Notes: generated by a model from the letters alone, not told the origin. 64,000 bases of DNA from Halanaerobiales bacterium (GCA_023128035.1 JAGMES010000005.1:6815-70814); one strand, 5' to 3'; shown: positions 46,547-55,653, counted from the first letter of the stretch. A program made the numbers and translations.

Positions 46547-47214
46547 TCTTCTGCTACCACCTTTTTTATGTACTCTTTCACCTTTTTCTTTTTACTAGTA
46601 AGCTTTGGTTGGCATATCTCTTTCATCGAACATAAATCGCAATGTTTTCCAAACTTCGCTTTAGGTGTTTTTCCTTCCTCAAAAGCCAGGTGCATTCTAT
46701 CTGCAAGATTTTGAACCAGTGTTCTTAATTCATTATCTAAAACAACTTCAGACCGTCGTTTTATCGTATTGTAAAATAGATAACCCTTATCAATTGTTAC
46801 ATTCAGCATTTCTTCCAAACATATTGCCTGCGCACATAGCTGTACTTCATCTCTTTTATCAGTTTTTGGTTTACCCCTCTTATACTCAACAGGTATTGGT
46901 GTCCATTGACCATCTTTTGCTTTCAAACTTATACCCTTTGAATTTGTCTTTACAAACTCGATAACATCTGCGATTCCATATAATCCTAATTTGTATGATG
47001 AAAGGGGTACAGAGCGAGAAATAACAATGTCCCCTCTTGTCTCAACTATAAATGGGTCATCTGCTCGCTCATGTATATGTTTGCCTTCTATCGTCCTTAC
47101 ATTTTCCTGCCATTGTTTCTCAATATGTATCAATGCCCATTGTCTTTCACAAAAGAAAAAATGTTGAATACCAGATAACATCAACAAATCATCTTCTACA
47201 TAGCGAATTTTCAT
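46543..47214 (-). CDS. cas4: CRISPR adaptation nuclease Cas4
   Basis: A 223-residue RecB-like nuclease with an Fe-S cluster: first cysteine in FFFCERQW, the others in CDLCSMKEIC near the C-terminus. Nuclease motif IPVEYKRGKPK with catalytic E and K. Cas4 trims prespacers and picks those with a PAM in I-C systems. It overlaps cas7 and cas1 by four bases each. Confidence 0.96.
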   Translation of the reverse strand: MKIRYVEDDLLMLSGIQHFFFCERQWALIHIEKQWQENVRTIEGKHIHERADDPFIVETRGDIVISRSVPLSSYKLGLYGIADVIEFVKTNSKGISLKAKDGQWTPIPVEYKRGKPKTDKRDEVQLCAQAICLEEMLNVTIDKGYLFYNTIKRRSEVVLDNELRTLVQNLADRMHLAFEEGKTPKAKFGKHCDLCSMKEICQPKLTSKKKKVKEYIKKVVAEE

Positions 47215-48068
47215 AACTTTTCAATCAGAGTTACACCATTTGGTACTGATTCACTATCAATCACTACCTCATAATCAGTGAAAGACCTAGCAGGTAAGTT
47301 TTTGTCTTTTCTTCCTACGTGAATAAGTTCAAATAATCTGTGAGCTGGTGCATTCCCTAATTCAGTTTGATGTTCAAAAACAATTAATTTGCGTACTGCC
47401 ATTTTGCCTCTTGCCGCAGAATGATCATGCTCAAACATATTAATGACTGCTTCCCACAATAATTCCAAATCCTCCTGAGTAAAGTGTGTTTTCTCAGCAA
47501 GAAAAGCAGATACGTAACCTTCTGCTCTATATAGTGCATATGGTACGATATGTTTTCTACCCATAGAACGCCCTTTTTCTGCATCTTTTGCGTTGGCTAC
47601 TGCCATCCTAGTAATAGTTATTTCCTGCTGACTAATAGGATCAATACTTTTTGCAAAATTGAATTGAATAGGTCCTCTTACCTGCCCACAATTTACTTTA
47701 GTTGACATAACTGCGCCAAAAGCTCTTACATCATAAAAATTTTCACACATAAATAAAGTCAAATTCTCTTCATTTCCTTTTACCGCTTTCTTGTCCTTAG
47801 GATCTAACTTCAGCTCTTTATATGCTTCCTCATTAAAATTGTTTAACACAGCGCCTTCCTTAACATAAATCCTATAACCAGTACTGTCTTTTTTTGCTAC
47901 CTCCACATAATTTCTAACCTTTCTTTTTAAACAAACATCAGTTACAATCCCATGACCTGTCTCATAGTCAATCCTGGGCATATTTCCAGCATCTGGATCT
48001 CCATTAGGATTTCCATTCTCTACATCAAACAAAACAACAAACTCATACCTCTTTTCTATTCTATTCAT
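47211..48068 (-). CDS. cas7: Cascade backbone Cas7c (Csd2)
   Basis: A 285-residue RAMP backbone subunit that coats the crRNA spacer. Csd2 hallmarks: YEFVVLFDVENGNPNGDPDA, GNMPRIDYETGHGIVTD and DVRAFGAVMS. It overlaps cas8c by eight bases and cas4 by four. Confidence 0.97.
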   Translation of the reverse strand: MNRIEKRYEFVVLFDVENGNPNGDPDAGNMPRIDYETGHGIVTDVCLKRKVRNYVEVAKKDSTGYRIYVKEGAVLNNFNEEAYKELKLDPKDKKAVKGNEENLTLFMCENFYDVRAFGAVMSTKVNCGQVRGPIQFNFAKSIDPISQQEITITRMAVANAKDAEKGRSMGRKHIVPYALYRAEGYVSAFLAEKTHFTQEDLELLWEAVINMFEHDHSAARGKMAVRKLIVFEHQTELGNAPAHRLFELIHVGRKDKNLPARSFTDYEVVIDSESVPNGVTLIEKL

Positions 48069-49821
48069 TTTCGGTTTCCCCCTCGTTTTGAGTTTCGCTT
48101 TTCTTATAAAGAGCTGGCCTTTGATGATAATATCCTAAAATAAACAAACCCTGTTCCTCTGAATTTAAATGAGTTGGAAATTCATTTACACCCTGCAATA
48201 TCTCCTGAATGTTTTTATCACTTATATAACCATACTTACCCTTAGAGATATGGTGCTGGGTTAATTTCATTAATACTGGAAAAACTGCTCTCGGAGAAGC
48301 TGATGCTGTCCCAAAGTATCTATCCTTAATAGTAGTATTCAGTTTGACGTCAGCAGCATCTGTCTGTGCTTTTTCTAATACTGCAAACAAACGACCCAGC
48401 CGATATGCAATATTCGTATTCTGAAGATTTAAACTCACTGTAATCATCCCTTCCTTCTCCACATCATTTTGCAATCTGGCGTTTCTTTTTAAAATTGCTT
48501 TGATTATACCCACACGAATGTCATTAATCTCACCATCTGCTCTTATGCGATTTACAATTGCATAAAACAGACCTTGAGGATAAGCTGTACCAGTAAACAC
48601 ACTTTTCATTAATGCACCACTTAACATCGGAGCCGCTTCTTTTTTTTGTGCATTTCTTGGTATAGTCTCATAAATAATACGAGGTATAGGTATGATCTCT
48701 TGGCGCATATTAATAATTTGCATGTCTTCATGATGCTGCCATACTTTTTGAATAAGTTGACCAAAACTATCTCTGTACCAAAATCTTATAGATATTCTCG
48801 CATTATTTGGCGACAATCCGAGTATATAGAAATTAACATCTGCTTTTTGTTGTATAGGTTTTCCATTCTTCAGACAACTTAATGAATCTTTGACATAAGC
48901 CGTTATCGCTGAATCATGGGTTACTTCTACTTCTTCCTGCTTTTTAGGTGCGAATAATTCCAAAAGTAAATTTTCACACATTCCTCCTGTATCTTCAGCC
49001 CAAAAAACAGTTGTAGCATCTCCTATCTGTAAACGATGTTTTGTATTGCTTAACATATAGTTCAGTGCAGTTGTGTATCCAAATGCTACTGATTCCCCAA
49101 CAGGTGATATATAACCCTGTGTCTTTTGATATGATTCAAATGCTTTAGCATTTACCCCTACCAATGTGGCTCCAGCTGCATTGGTGTTTCTTATACCCTT
49201 AATTCCTGGATGAATTCTTACTATTGACTCTTGTTTACCAGTAACTAAACATTGACCCTTAACGTCATTTTCTAACATCGTACAATGCTTCTTCCAAGCT
49301 TTCAAAATTTCAGTATCCTGATGTAGATATCCTGTTTCACAATCAAGTTTAAAAGCCATATTGCCACTCTTACTCTTTTGAAGAAAATCTAATTTGCTCT
49401 TTATAACTTCATTTGATAAACATTCATCCGAATTCCAATTTTGGAAAAAATTCAGGATTGCCCTGCACTTGTCATTATCAACACCTTGCAAGATTTTTTC
49501 ATGGAGTTCTTTACTCTTTATGAAATTACCTTTTGTCATCTCTGTTTTTTTTGAATCAAAATTACAACCAAATATGTACTTACTATTATCACTCATAAAA
49601 TAGGGAAACAATCCACTTGCACGCTTTTTCTGTTCTGGAACAATTAGCTCTATCCAGTTTATTTTTCCCTCTCCAAGCGGTGTAATATCAAGCAATTCTC
49701 CATTTTTAGAAAGGCTAACTAAAAAGTTAACTTTAGCCATACTGTACCCCGGTTCAGATATCTCAATTTCTGGATCATTGAGCAATATATTATAATAGTC
49801 ATATAATGCTTGTATAATCAA
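48061..49821 (-). CDS. cas8c: Cascade large subunit Cas8c (Csd1)
   Basis: A 586-residue Csd1 protein for PAM recognition in type I-C. NAKAFESYQKTQGYISPVGE and LSPNNARISIRFWYRD are conserved. In I-C genes an internal start often yields a Cas11-like small subunit from the C-terminal part; a candidate internal start was not resolved. Translation appears to start at TTG (49821) after GGGGGTGAG. Confidence 0.95.
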   Translation of the reverse strand: MIIQALYDYYNILLNDPEIEISEPGYSMAKVNFLVSLSKNGELLDITPLGEGKINWIELIVPEQKKRASGLFPYFMSDNSKYIFGCNFDSKKTEMTKGNFIKSKELHEKILQGVDNDKCRAILNFFQNWNSDECLSNEVIKSKLDFLQKSKSGNMAFKLDCETGYLHQDTEILKAWKKHCTMLENDVKGQCLVTGKQESIVRIHPGIKGIRNTNAAGATLVGVNAKAFESYQKTQGYISPVGESVAFGYTTALNYMLSNTKHRLQIGDATTVFWAEDTGGMCENLLLELFAPKKQEEVEVTHDSAITAYVKDSLSCLKNGKPIQQKADVNFYILGLSPNNARISIRFWYRDSFGQLIQKVWQHHEDMQIINMRQEIIPIPRIIYETIPRNAQKKEAAPMLSGALMKSVFTGTAYPQGLFYAIVNRIRADGEINDIRVGIIKAILKRNARLQNDVEKEGMITVSLNLQNTNIAYRLGRLFAVLEKAQTDAADVKLNTTIKDRYFGTASASPRAVFPVLMKLTQHHISKGKYGYISDKNIQEILQGVNEFPTHLNSEEQGLFILGYYHQRPALYKKSETQNEGETENE

Positions 49822-49833
49822 AATCTCACCCCC

Positions 49834-50478
49834 TTACAGTTTTGGAATCTCAATTATACCATTTTGCATTTGTGCCCTGAAGAATTTAGGTGTCATATCA
49901 TTTTCAAAATCGATATCCCAGAGCATCCAGCCCAGATCCTTTTCTTTTTCATTGCTATAGTAGGATTCTGGTATCTCTTCTTCCATAAATTCGAAATTTA
50001 CTGGAAACTCCCTACATCCAAAGTAGGGCTGATGAAAACATTGCCCCCGTCTTGCTCGACGTAAAAATATATTATAGTGTTTCTCTGATGTATCCTCTTC
50101 TCCAGCTTGTCCTGTCATTTCAAAATGTGCTTCAATTACATAAGCTACATTTTTTAATAGCAAAGTTGCTCTCTGTGCTCTTTCTGAATTAGTATTTTGA
50201 TATAGCTCAACTTGTTGCCCATTCATAGCCTTTTTAACATTTGCAACAGATATAATACCTGTTACCTCATTACGACGAATATTATCAAATACGATCGGAT
50301 TTAACACATGAATCTTATCAACCACCCATTTAATTGCAGGTTTCCAATGAATTGCTTCTAGTATACCTCTCGCAGCAGAAGGGGTTATGACATCATAACT
50401 CACCCGTTCTACTTTCATCTCTGGCCTGCTAAAGCAAGCATAATCACCCCATACCTTTAATTTAATTCCATATCCCAT
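49834..50478 (-). CDS. cas5: crRNA-processing endonuclease Cas5c (Cas5d)
   Basis: A 214-residue Cas5 that in type I-C cuts the pre-crRNA repeat, replacing Cas6. KLKVWGDYACFSRPEMKVER, YDVITPSAARGILEAIHWKP and PYFGCREFPV are typical. GGAGG lies upstream. Between it and cas3 lie a cas3 tail remnant and a second small array, so it may be transcribed from that spot rather than from a cas3 promoter. Confidence 0.96.
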   Translation of the reverse strand: MGYGIKLKVWGDYACFSRPEMKVERVSYDVITPSAARGILEAIHWKPAIKWVVDKIHVLNPIVFDNIRRNEVTGIISVANVKKAMNGQQVELYQNTNSERAQRATLLLKNVAYVIEAHFEMTGQAGEEDTSEKHYNIFLRRARRGQCFHQPYFGCREFPVNFEFMEEEIPESYYSNEKEKDLGWMLWDIDFENDMTPKFFRAQMQNGIIEIPKL

Positions 50479-50514
50479 CTTTTTTCCTCCTTTCTACAGA
50501 GTTATACAATATTT

Positions 50515-50622
50515 TGTAAATTATCCCCATTGTTCACAATCCCCGTATGTTCATTGTAAGGTTTTTTCAAAATCAATTGGATATAATCCACCTGTTCCAA
50601 CAACTTCCTGAACTCATTTTCT
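50515..50622 (-). pseudogene. Remnant of a cas3 3' end
   Basis: The minus strand reads ENEFRKLLEQVDYIQ, then, after a deletion of about 30 bases relative to cas3, KPYNEHTGIVNNGDNLQ. The intact gene has ENEFRKLMETGG and KFYNEHTGIVNNRDDL. It lies just upstream of cas5, exactly where the end of an older cas3 gene would be. Confidence 0.85.
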
Positions 50623-50779
50623 TTTGGTTCACCCTCACATATATGAATGGAAAACACAATTCTTGCTCTTTTTCATTTAATCGGAATTAAGTTACTAATT
50701 CCTTGTTTATACATATAATAAATATTCGTCATCCCCCTTTTTTCCCCTTCTTATTCTCTGAAAAATTATAAACCTATAG

Positions 50780-50876
50780 ATGTAAATCCACGCACCCGCA
50801 CGGGATGCGACCATTTCTTATTACGAGATGTATAAATTAAGACTATTTCAATCCACGCACCCGCACGGGGTGCGAC
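50780..50876 (-). CRISPR. Second, one-spacer type I-C array inside the cas operon
   Basis: A repeat at 50845-50876 reads ATTTCAATCCACGCACCC then GCACGGGGTGCGAC; a degenerate distal copy lies at 50780-50811; the 33-base spacer is 50812-50844. The stem differs from the main array (CCCGCACGGG against CCTGCGTGAGG) but the outer parts match. It has its own related leader on the cas3 side. Confidence 0.9.
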
Positions 50877-51060
50877 CTACCATAGAAAAACCCAGTATTC
50901 TCAATGCTTCATTTCACATTTTCCGCAAACCTCAATAATACCATCAATTTTCACATCTATTTTGAAGTCTTTTTCGTGAAAATCTTTGTGTAGCCTTATG
51001 CGCAAACCTCCTAGGGTTTTTATGTGCACTTCACATTCTCAAAATTTCACACCATTAAAG
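50877..51060 (-). promoter_or_regulatory. CRISPR leader of the second array
   Basis: Homologous to the leader at 45037-45207, including CAAACCTCCTAGGGTTTTTA, TGTGCACTT and TTCATTTCAC. It lies between the cas3 stop and the small array. Confidence 0.85.
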
Positions 51061-51079
51061 CCTGCATTTTCTCTTTTTC

Positions 51080-53293
51080 CTAACACATCAATACATCATA
51101 AAGTAAATCATCTCTATTATTTACAATTCCGGTATGTTCATTGTAGAATTTTTTCATATCTGAGATAGCGTAAAATGTTTTTTCAGAATCGATTGCAGAT
51201 ATCCCACCTGTCTCCATCAACTTCCTGAACTCATTTTCATATAAGTTGACTATATAAGGCTGTAGTTTTCTCAACAACTTATAAGTAGATGGAGCATATT
51301 TGAGCTGTTTGATTAAGTCTTTACATCTATCATCAGCAGGAACTATTACAGATAAAGTATTGTTCTCAATTAACTTGAATTTACGAGCAATCTCTACAAA
51401 TGGGAAACCCAGGCTTTTGGATCTTTCTTTAATATCCTTTAGAATATCTTTTTGATCAACATTCTTAATGTCATACAATAATTCAAAATATTTGCTAATA
51501 CCAGCAAGAGATAGTGCATCTTCATAATTTCTAAAAACACTTTTTGCTTCACTTACGTTGATCTCAATTTGTCGTGGAGGCTGTCCATGTTTTTCAGTTG
51601 ACGTAAATACATAAACATCTGCACACTTTTCTTTCCCTTCCCGATTGCATCGACCCGCTGCCTGTGCAATGGAATCAATTCCGGCCATCGTCCTATAGAC
51701 GACTGGGAAATCAACATCCACACCAGCTTCGATTAATTGTGTTGAGATAACTTTGCATTCTAATTTATCTTCTCTATTTTTACTATCTTTTAATCTTTGT
51801 CTAATTTTTGCCAGCACCTGTTTTCTATGCAGTGGATACATTCTCGTACTCAGATGAAAGATTCCGTCGCTATTATTTAATGAATCATCTATATTCTCTG
51901 TTAATTTTTCATACAACTGTCTTGCGTGTTCTCTTGTATTGACAATGCATAGAATCTGAGGGTGTTTTCGTAACTCCTCAATTAAATCTTCATCATCCAG
52001 TTCACCAATGTTTTTAATCTGTGTTCTTCTAAGTTTTTCATATAATGATTCCGGGGAATCCATAATCTCCTGTATATTCATCTCTTTTGGTAATAAACAA
52101 GTTAGATTAGGTTGAGTAGCAGTACATAAAACAACGCTTGAGTTGTAATTATTCACAAATTCACATAACGCAAATATGCTTGCTTTTAAGTATTTGACGG
52201 GAATCATCTGGGCTTCATCCAGAATAATAATACTTTTTGTTAAGTTATGTAGCTTGCGGGATTTAGAACCTTTGTTTGAAAAAATGGATTCAAAAAACTG
52301 AACATTTGTAGTTACGACAATAGGCATTTCCCAGTTTTCTGAAGCAAGACGCAATTTTTTTGATGATTCATGAATGTCCTCATCTTCCTCAAACTGAAAA
52401 TTACTATGATGTTCCAGAACATTTGCTTCTCCAAAAATGTTTCGGAAAATTTCCGCATTTTGCTCGATAATACTTGTATATGGTATAACATATATGATCC
52501 TTTCCAAACCGTTTTTAACAGCATGATTTAGCGCAAATGCCATAGAAGAAAGTGTCTTTCCTCCACCAGTGGGAACTGTCAATGAAAACATTCCAGGCAT
52601 ATTTTGTGCTTTATTAAGACAATTATTTAGTATTTCTGAACGATAACTATTGATAATATTATCTTCAGCATCGGCAATTTTTTCTTCCATGTATTTTTCA
52701 AAAAAAGTCAATAACTCCACCATAGAAACATTGTTTCCACGAGAATTTGCTTTTTGTTCCTCCATATATTTTTCTGTATCTAAAAAATCAGCATCTACTA
52801 AACATGAAAATAACATTTTGATAAATAAATACACACTAAAGGCCATATCTTCAGAGTGCTTTAAATTAAGTCTAAACTCAGCTAAATCAGGAGGATTTAT
52901 TTCTTTTTTATATGCCCTATAATCATGGATGGATCTTATTCTTCTGTTTTCTAAACTTCCTTCATAATTTTCTGACCCAATATCAGGTAAACCAGTATGA
53001 TGTCCACAGATGATATATGACATGATCTTAGCCGAAAATTTATCATATAGTTTAAATACCTCTTGCATACCTGCTGTTGAGTGATCTACCCGAATATTTG
53101 CTCCTTCTAGCCTTTTTTGAAACTCAATCGAATACTTTCCTAAATCGTGTAAAACTCCAACCGTATAGCCTAGCTGTTTTGCATTAAATTTTTCGGCAAA
53201 ACTTCCTGCTAGATTTCCTGTCTGCGTCAAATGATCTTCTAAAAGCTGCCACATTTCTTTTTTTTCACCCTTACGTGTATGAGCATAAAACAT
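51080..53293 (-). CDS. cas3: CRISPR effector helicase-nuclease Cas3 (I-C)
   Basis: A 737-residue fusion of HD nuclease and superfamily 2 helicase. HD motif HDLGK at 49-53, second site CGHHTGLP, Walker A TGGGKTLSSMA, DEAQ in IILDEAQMIP, and C-terminal motif QAAGRCNREGK. Recruited by Cascade, it degrades target DNA. ATG 53293 follows AGGTGGAG; the TTG frame start at 53323 has no site. It heads the cas gene set but is separated from cas5 by 0.6 kb with a second leader and array. Confidence 0.97.
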   Translation of the reverse strand: MFYAHTRKGEKKEMWQLLEDHLTQTGNLAGSFAEKFNAKQLGYTVGVLHDLGKYSIEFQKRLEGANIRVDHSTAGMQEVFKLYDKFSAKIMSYIICGHHTGLPDIGSENYEGSLENRRIRSIHDYRAYKKEINPPDLAEFRLNLKHSEDMAFSVYLFIKMLFSCLVDADFLDTEKYMEEQKANSRGNNVSMVELLTFFEKYMEEKIADAEDNIINSYRSEILNNCLNKAQNMPGMFSLTVPTGGGKTLSSMAFALNHAVKNGLERIIYVIPYTSIIEQNAEIFRNIFGEANVLEHHSNFQFEEDEDIHESSKKLRLASENWEMPIVVTTNVQFFESIFSNKGSKSRKLHNLTKSIIILDEAQMIPVKYLKASIFALCEFVNNYNSSVVLCTATQPNLTCLLPKEMNIQEIMDSPESLYEKLRRTQIKNIGELDDEDLIEELRKHPQILCIVNTREHARQLYEKLTENIDDSLNNSDGIFHLSTRMYPLHRKQVLAKIRQRLKDSKNREDKLECKVISTQLIEAGVDVDFPVVYRTMAGIDSIAQAAGRCNREGKEKCADVYVFTSTEKHGQPPRQIEINVSEAKSVFRNYEDALSLAGISKYFELLYDIKNVDQKDILKDIKERSKSLGFPFVEIARKFKLIENNTLSVIVPADDRCKDLIKQLKYAPSTYKLLRKLQPYIVNLYENEFRKLMETGGISAIDSEKTFYAISDMKKFYNEHTGIVNNRDDLLYDVLMC

Positions 53294-53717
53294 AACTCCA
53301 CCTGCCACTTTTAACTTAGACAAACGATATCAAGACTTTTTTTGTTTATCTATATTCCTAGCTGTTAGCGTGGCAGAATTCCCTCCCTTCTATTTTTACT
53401 AAACATTTCTGCACTCATTGTAATTTCTTATCGTTTTATATTTGAGAAATATCTATGAGTTTAACTTTTTTTCTATACATATATTTTATAACAAATATAT
53501 GTATATGACAATGTCTTGATCTACATATAATAACTAAAAATAGCTTTTTAAATTGCAAAACTCAAATTACCCATATTTTATATTCAGATTTATCCTTCAT
53601 TAATAAATTGATTCTCAATTTATAAGATTATCTATATAATGAATTCTCAATAAGTATTTCAAAAAAGCGAGAAAGAACTAAACCTATCCCATAAAATAAT
53701 TTACATCTATATTTTTT
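53294..53717. other. AT-rich gap upstream of cas3
   Basis: No gene or repeat recognised. The cas3 promoter should lie at the left end; a convincing -35/-10 pair was not found. Confidence 0.4.
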
Positions 53718-53875
53718 TCAATCAGATATTTCCAACAACTGCCTATTATCATACTCCAAATCTTTTACTCCTTCGCAAATAAAAAACCGCAGACAATTTG
53801 CCTACAGTCAGTTTTCTGTATAAATTTTAAGTACTAAAAAATTATCTTATCCCCCATAATCTGGTTGAATCCTAT
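53718..53875 (-). pseudogene. Chimeric scar: scpB 3' end joined to ABC-F leader
   Basis: 53718-53772 repeats the last 17 codons of scpB (reading VKDLEYDNRQLLEISD-stop against VKDLEYDNRPLLEISD), with about two base changes. At TCCTTCG it passes directly into a copy of the ABC-F leader: attenuator 2, CTTAAAATTTAT, and the last codons of the leader peptide (IQPDYGG-stop). Attenuator 1 is deleted. Neither parent gene is functional here. Confidence 0.88.
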
Positions 53876-53885
53876 ACAAATGAAA

Positions 53886-54305
53886 TTATACTAATAATTC
53901 TAAAGGTTTGGTTTTACTAATATACGTTCTAATAATATTATCAATAAGATCCCTATATTCATCCAAATTTCTATAGCGATTGACCTCTTTTTTTCCATAA
54001 ACCTGATATATAACCTCATTTTCTATCGCAATTAATTCAACATCTTTTTTTAACGCTTGAACATATCCAACCTCATAGTAGCAACTTGGTCTCCCATGGG
54101 TTAAATCAGCAATCAAAAAATCAGAAGTTTTAAGCAACTCCATAGTTTCCTCAAAATCTAATTCGTGACTATTCGGGCGTCTCGGGGCAAAATTCGGCAT
54201 GATAAAATGAGTTTGTGATATTTCTTTTGCAACCTCTTCTATAATACGTTTTTTTTCTATAAATTCAAATCTTGGATAGTGTGCAATTATCACAAATAAT
54301 TCCAT
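53886..54305 (-). CDS. Nucleoside 2-deoxyribosyltransferase-like protein
   Basis: A 139-residue soluble protein. DFLIADLTHGRPSCYYEVGY followed by VQALKKDVELIAIE is the pattern (DLT...P..YYE.GYAxAxxK) of nucleoside deoxyribosyltransferase-like and related nucleotide-processing folds often used as effectors in bacterial conflict systems. Glutamate in YYEVGY would be catalytic. The 19-base gap from the membrane-protein gene upstream suggests a two-gene module. GGGGTG precedes the ATG at 54305. Substrate unknown. Confidence 0.6.
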   Translation of the reverse strand: MELFVIIAHYPRFEFIEKKRIIEEVAKEISQTHFIMPNFAPRRPNSHELDFEETMELLKTSDFLIADLTHGRPSCYYEVGYVQALKKDVELIAIENEVIYQVYGKKEVNRYRNLDEYRDLIDNIIRTYISKTKPLELLV

Positions 54306-54332
54306 ACTTTTCACCCCTTTTTTTAAAATTAA

Positions 54333-55013
54333 TTAAACTGGACTATTTCGAAATACGTCCAACCATCCATTTAAGAATGCTTGAAAATTGGTTGAGATTA
54401 TTATGATAAGAACGAAACATATAACTATAAAAATTACTATAAATGCTTTTGGAATGAAATATTCCATATTTGAGGATTGTAGAGCCACTATGTCTCTATT
54501 TTTAACATTTTGTAAACCTTTAATGTTGTTTAAGATTTCCCACTCTTTTTTGAATGGTTCAGAAGATATTATATTTACTCCGACAATTTGAGAAGTAAAA
54601 GCAATGTTTGAAGCTATTTCATTTAAAACAACAAATTTTGCATTATTTAATAACTTAAAATCTGTAATTTGTTTAACCCAAAAAACACAAAACAATATCG
54701 CAATCAGAGAAAGCATAATTATTAGCGTATATGCAACATATGAGTATTGATTATTACCATTCGCCCACTTCCAAATATTAAAGATAACAAAAATAATTCC
54801 AACACAAATAGAATAGTTCCATTTATTATTTGCAAGTCTTCTATTTGTCACAAGTTCAGTAGACTCATATATCAATTTAAATTCTTCGAATGAATATTTG
54901 TTAGCACTCTGTTCCTGATTAGATGAGACTTGATTTGTTGCTTTTTCGGTAGAATCATAAAATATTTCTGATTCTTCTAAAATAATTTTTTTTAGCTTCT
55001 TTTTTTGTTGCAC
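54333..55013 (-). CDS. Membrane protein, possibly RipA family
   Basis: A 226-residue protein with four hydrophobic segments: about 67-83, 93-113, and a C-terminal helix near 185-208, with a cytoplasmic region between. YESTELVTNRRLANNKWN, FWVKQITDFKLLNNAKF and PFKKEWEIL recall small multi-helix membrane proteins annotated as RipA family that pair with nucleotide-binding proteins. Together with the downstream gene it may be an abortive-infection type module beside the CRISPR locus. Family assignment is from memory of motif style, so moderate only. Confidence 0.55.
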   Translation of the reverse strand: MQQKKKLKKIILEESEIFYDSTEKATNQVSSNQEQSANKYSFEEFKLIYESTELVTNRRLANNKWNYSICVGIIFVIFNIWKWANGNNQYSYVAYTLIIMLSLIAILFCVFWVKQITDFKLLNNAKFVVLNEIASNIAFTSQIVGVNIISSEPFKKEWEILNNIKGLQNVKNRDIVALQSSNMEYFIPKAFIVIFIVICFVLIIIISTNFQAFLNGWLDVFRNSPV

Positions 55014-55271
55014 AAATTTACCTCCCAGAATATAGATTCCTGGAATTTATTTTTTTACCAATACTAGTAATGATAAAAATTCGTCCACTATACTTTCGTT
55101 ACTATATTCATTAACATTTCTACCTTATTGGATATTTTTCCTCCTTATTAAAATATTTTTCTTTACAGTTTACTAAGTTTAATTATCTGTTCAGCATAAT
55201 GTATGTTATGTACTAAAATGTAATTTGTGAATTTTGATATTTGAAACTCAATTTTGATTGTACCGTATCTA

Positions 55272-55402
55272 TTCATTTAACGACATTTCAGAAGGCAAGT
55301 CCCCTTCCTCTTAGGTAAGGATAGAGTGCTTACAATAATTTCAAAACTCCTTCTGAAGTCGTTAAACTTAAGAAATAATAACTCGTTATTATTTCGACTT
55401 TA
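55272..55402. mobile_element. Short IS200/IS605-like repeat, family 1
   Basis: TTTAACGACATTTCAGAAGG at one end and CTTCTGAAGTCGTTAAACTT plus AAATAATAACTCGTTATTAT at the other. Inverse orientation to the copies at 14748, 17440 and 30434. A family 2 palindrome follows 40 bases later. Confidence 0.7.
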
Positions 55403-55440
55403 ATTAGTTTTCTCAGAAATATATTAAAATTATACATACA

Positions 55441-55564
55441 AATGATTAGCCCACAAAAAGTAATTTAGTCACACTTGCATACCATATAAAGTATTGACAC
55501 CGCCATTTCAATACTTTATATGGTATGCAAGCTCTTGTGAGACTACTTTTTGTGGGTTAATCAT
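55441..55564. repeat. Palindromic repeat family 2, full copy
   Basis: AATGATTAGCCCACAAAAAG to TTTTTGTGGGTTAATCAT, with central ATACTTTATATGGTATG / CATACCATATAAAGTAT arms. Length about 124 bp. Confidence 0.8.
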
Positions 55565-55606
55565 ACAAATCATTTTATAAAAAATTGTTTTCATTTTTAG
55601 AAAACA

Positions 55607-55647
55607 ACAAAAAAGCCACCTCAGGAATCAAAATCCCTTCAGCAGCT
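55607..55647 (-). terminator. scpB terminator
   Basis: Minus strand AGCTGCTGAAGGGA, loop TTTTGA, TTCCTGAGGTGGCT (with G-U pairs), then TTTTTTG, just after the scpB stop. Confidence 0.75.
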
Positions 55648-55653
55648 AATTAA

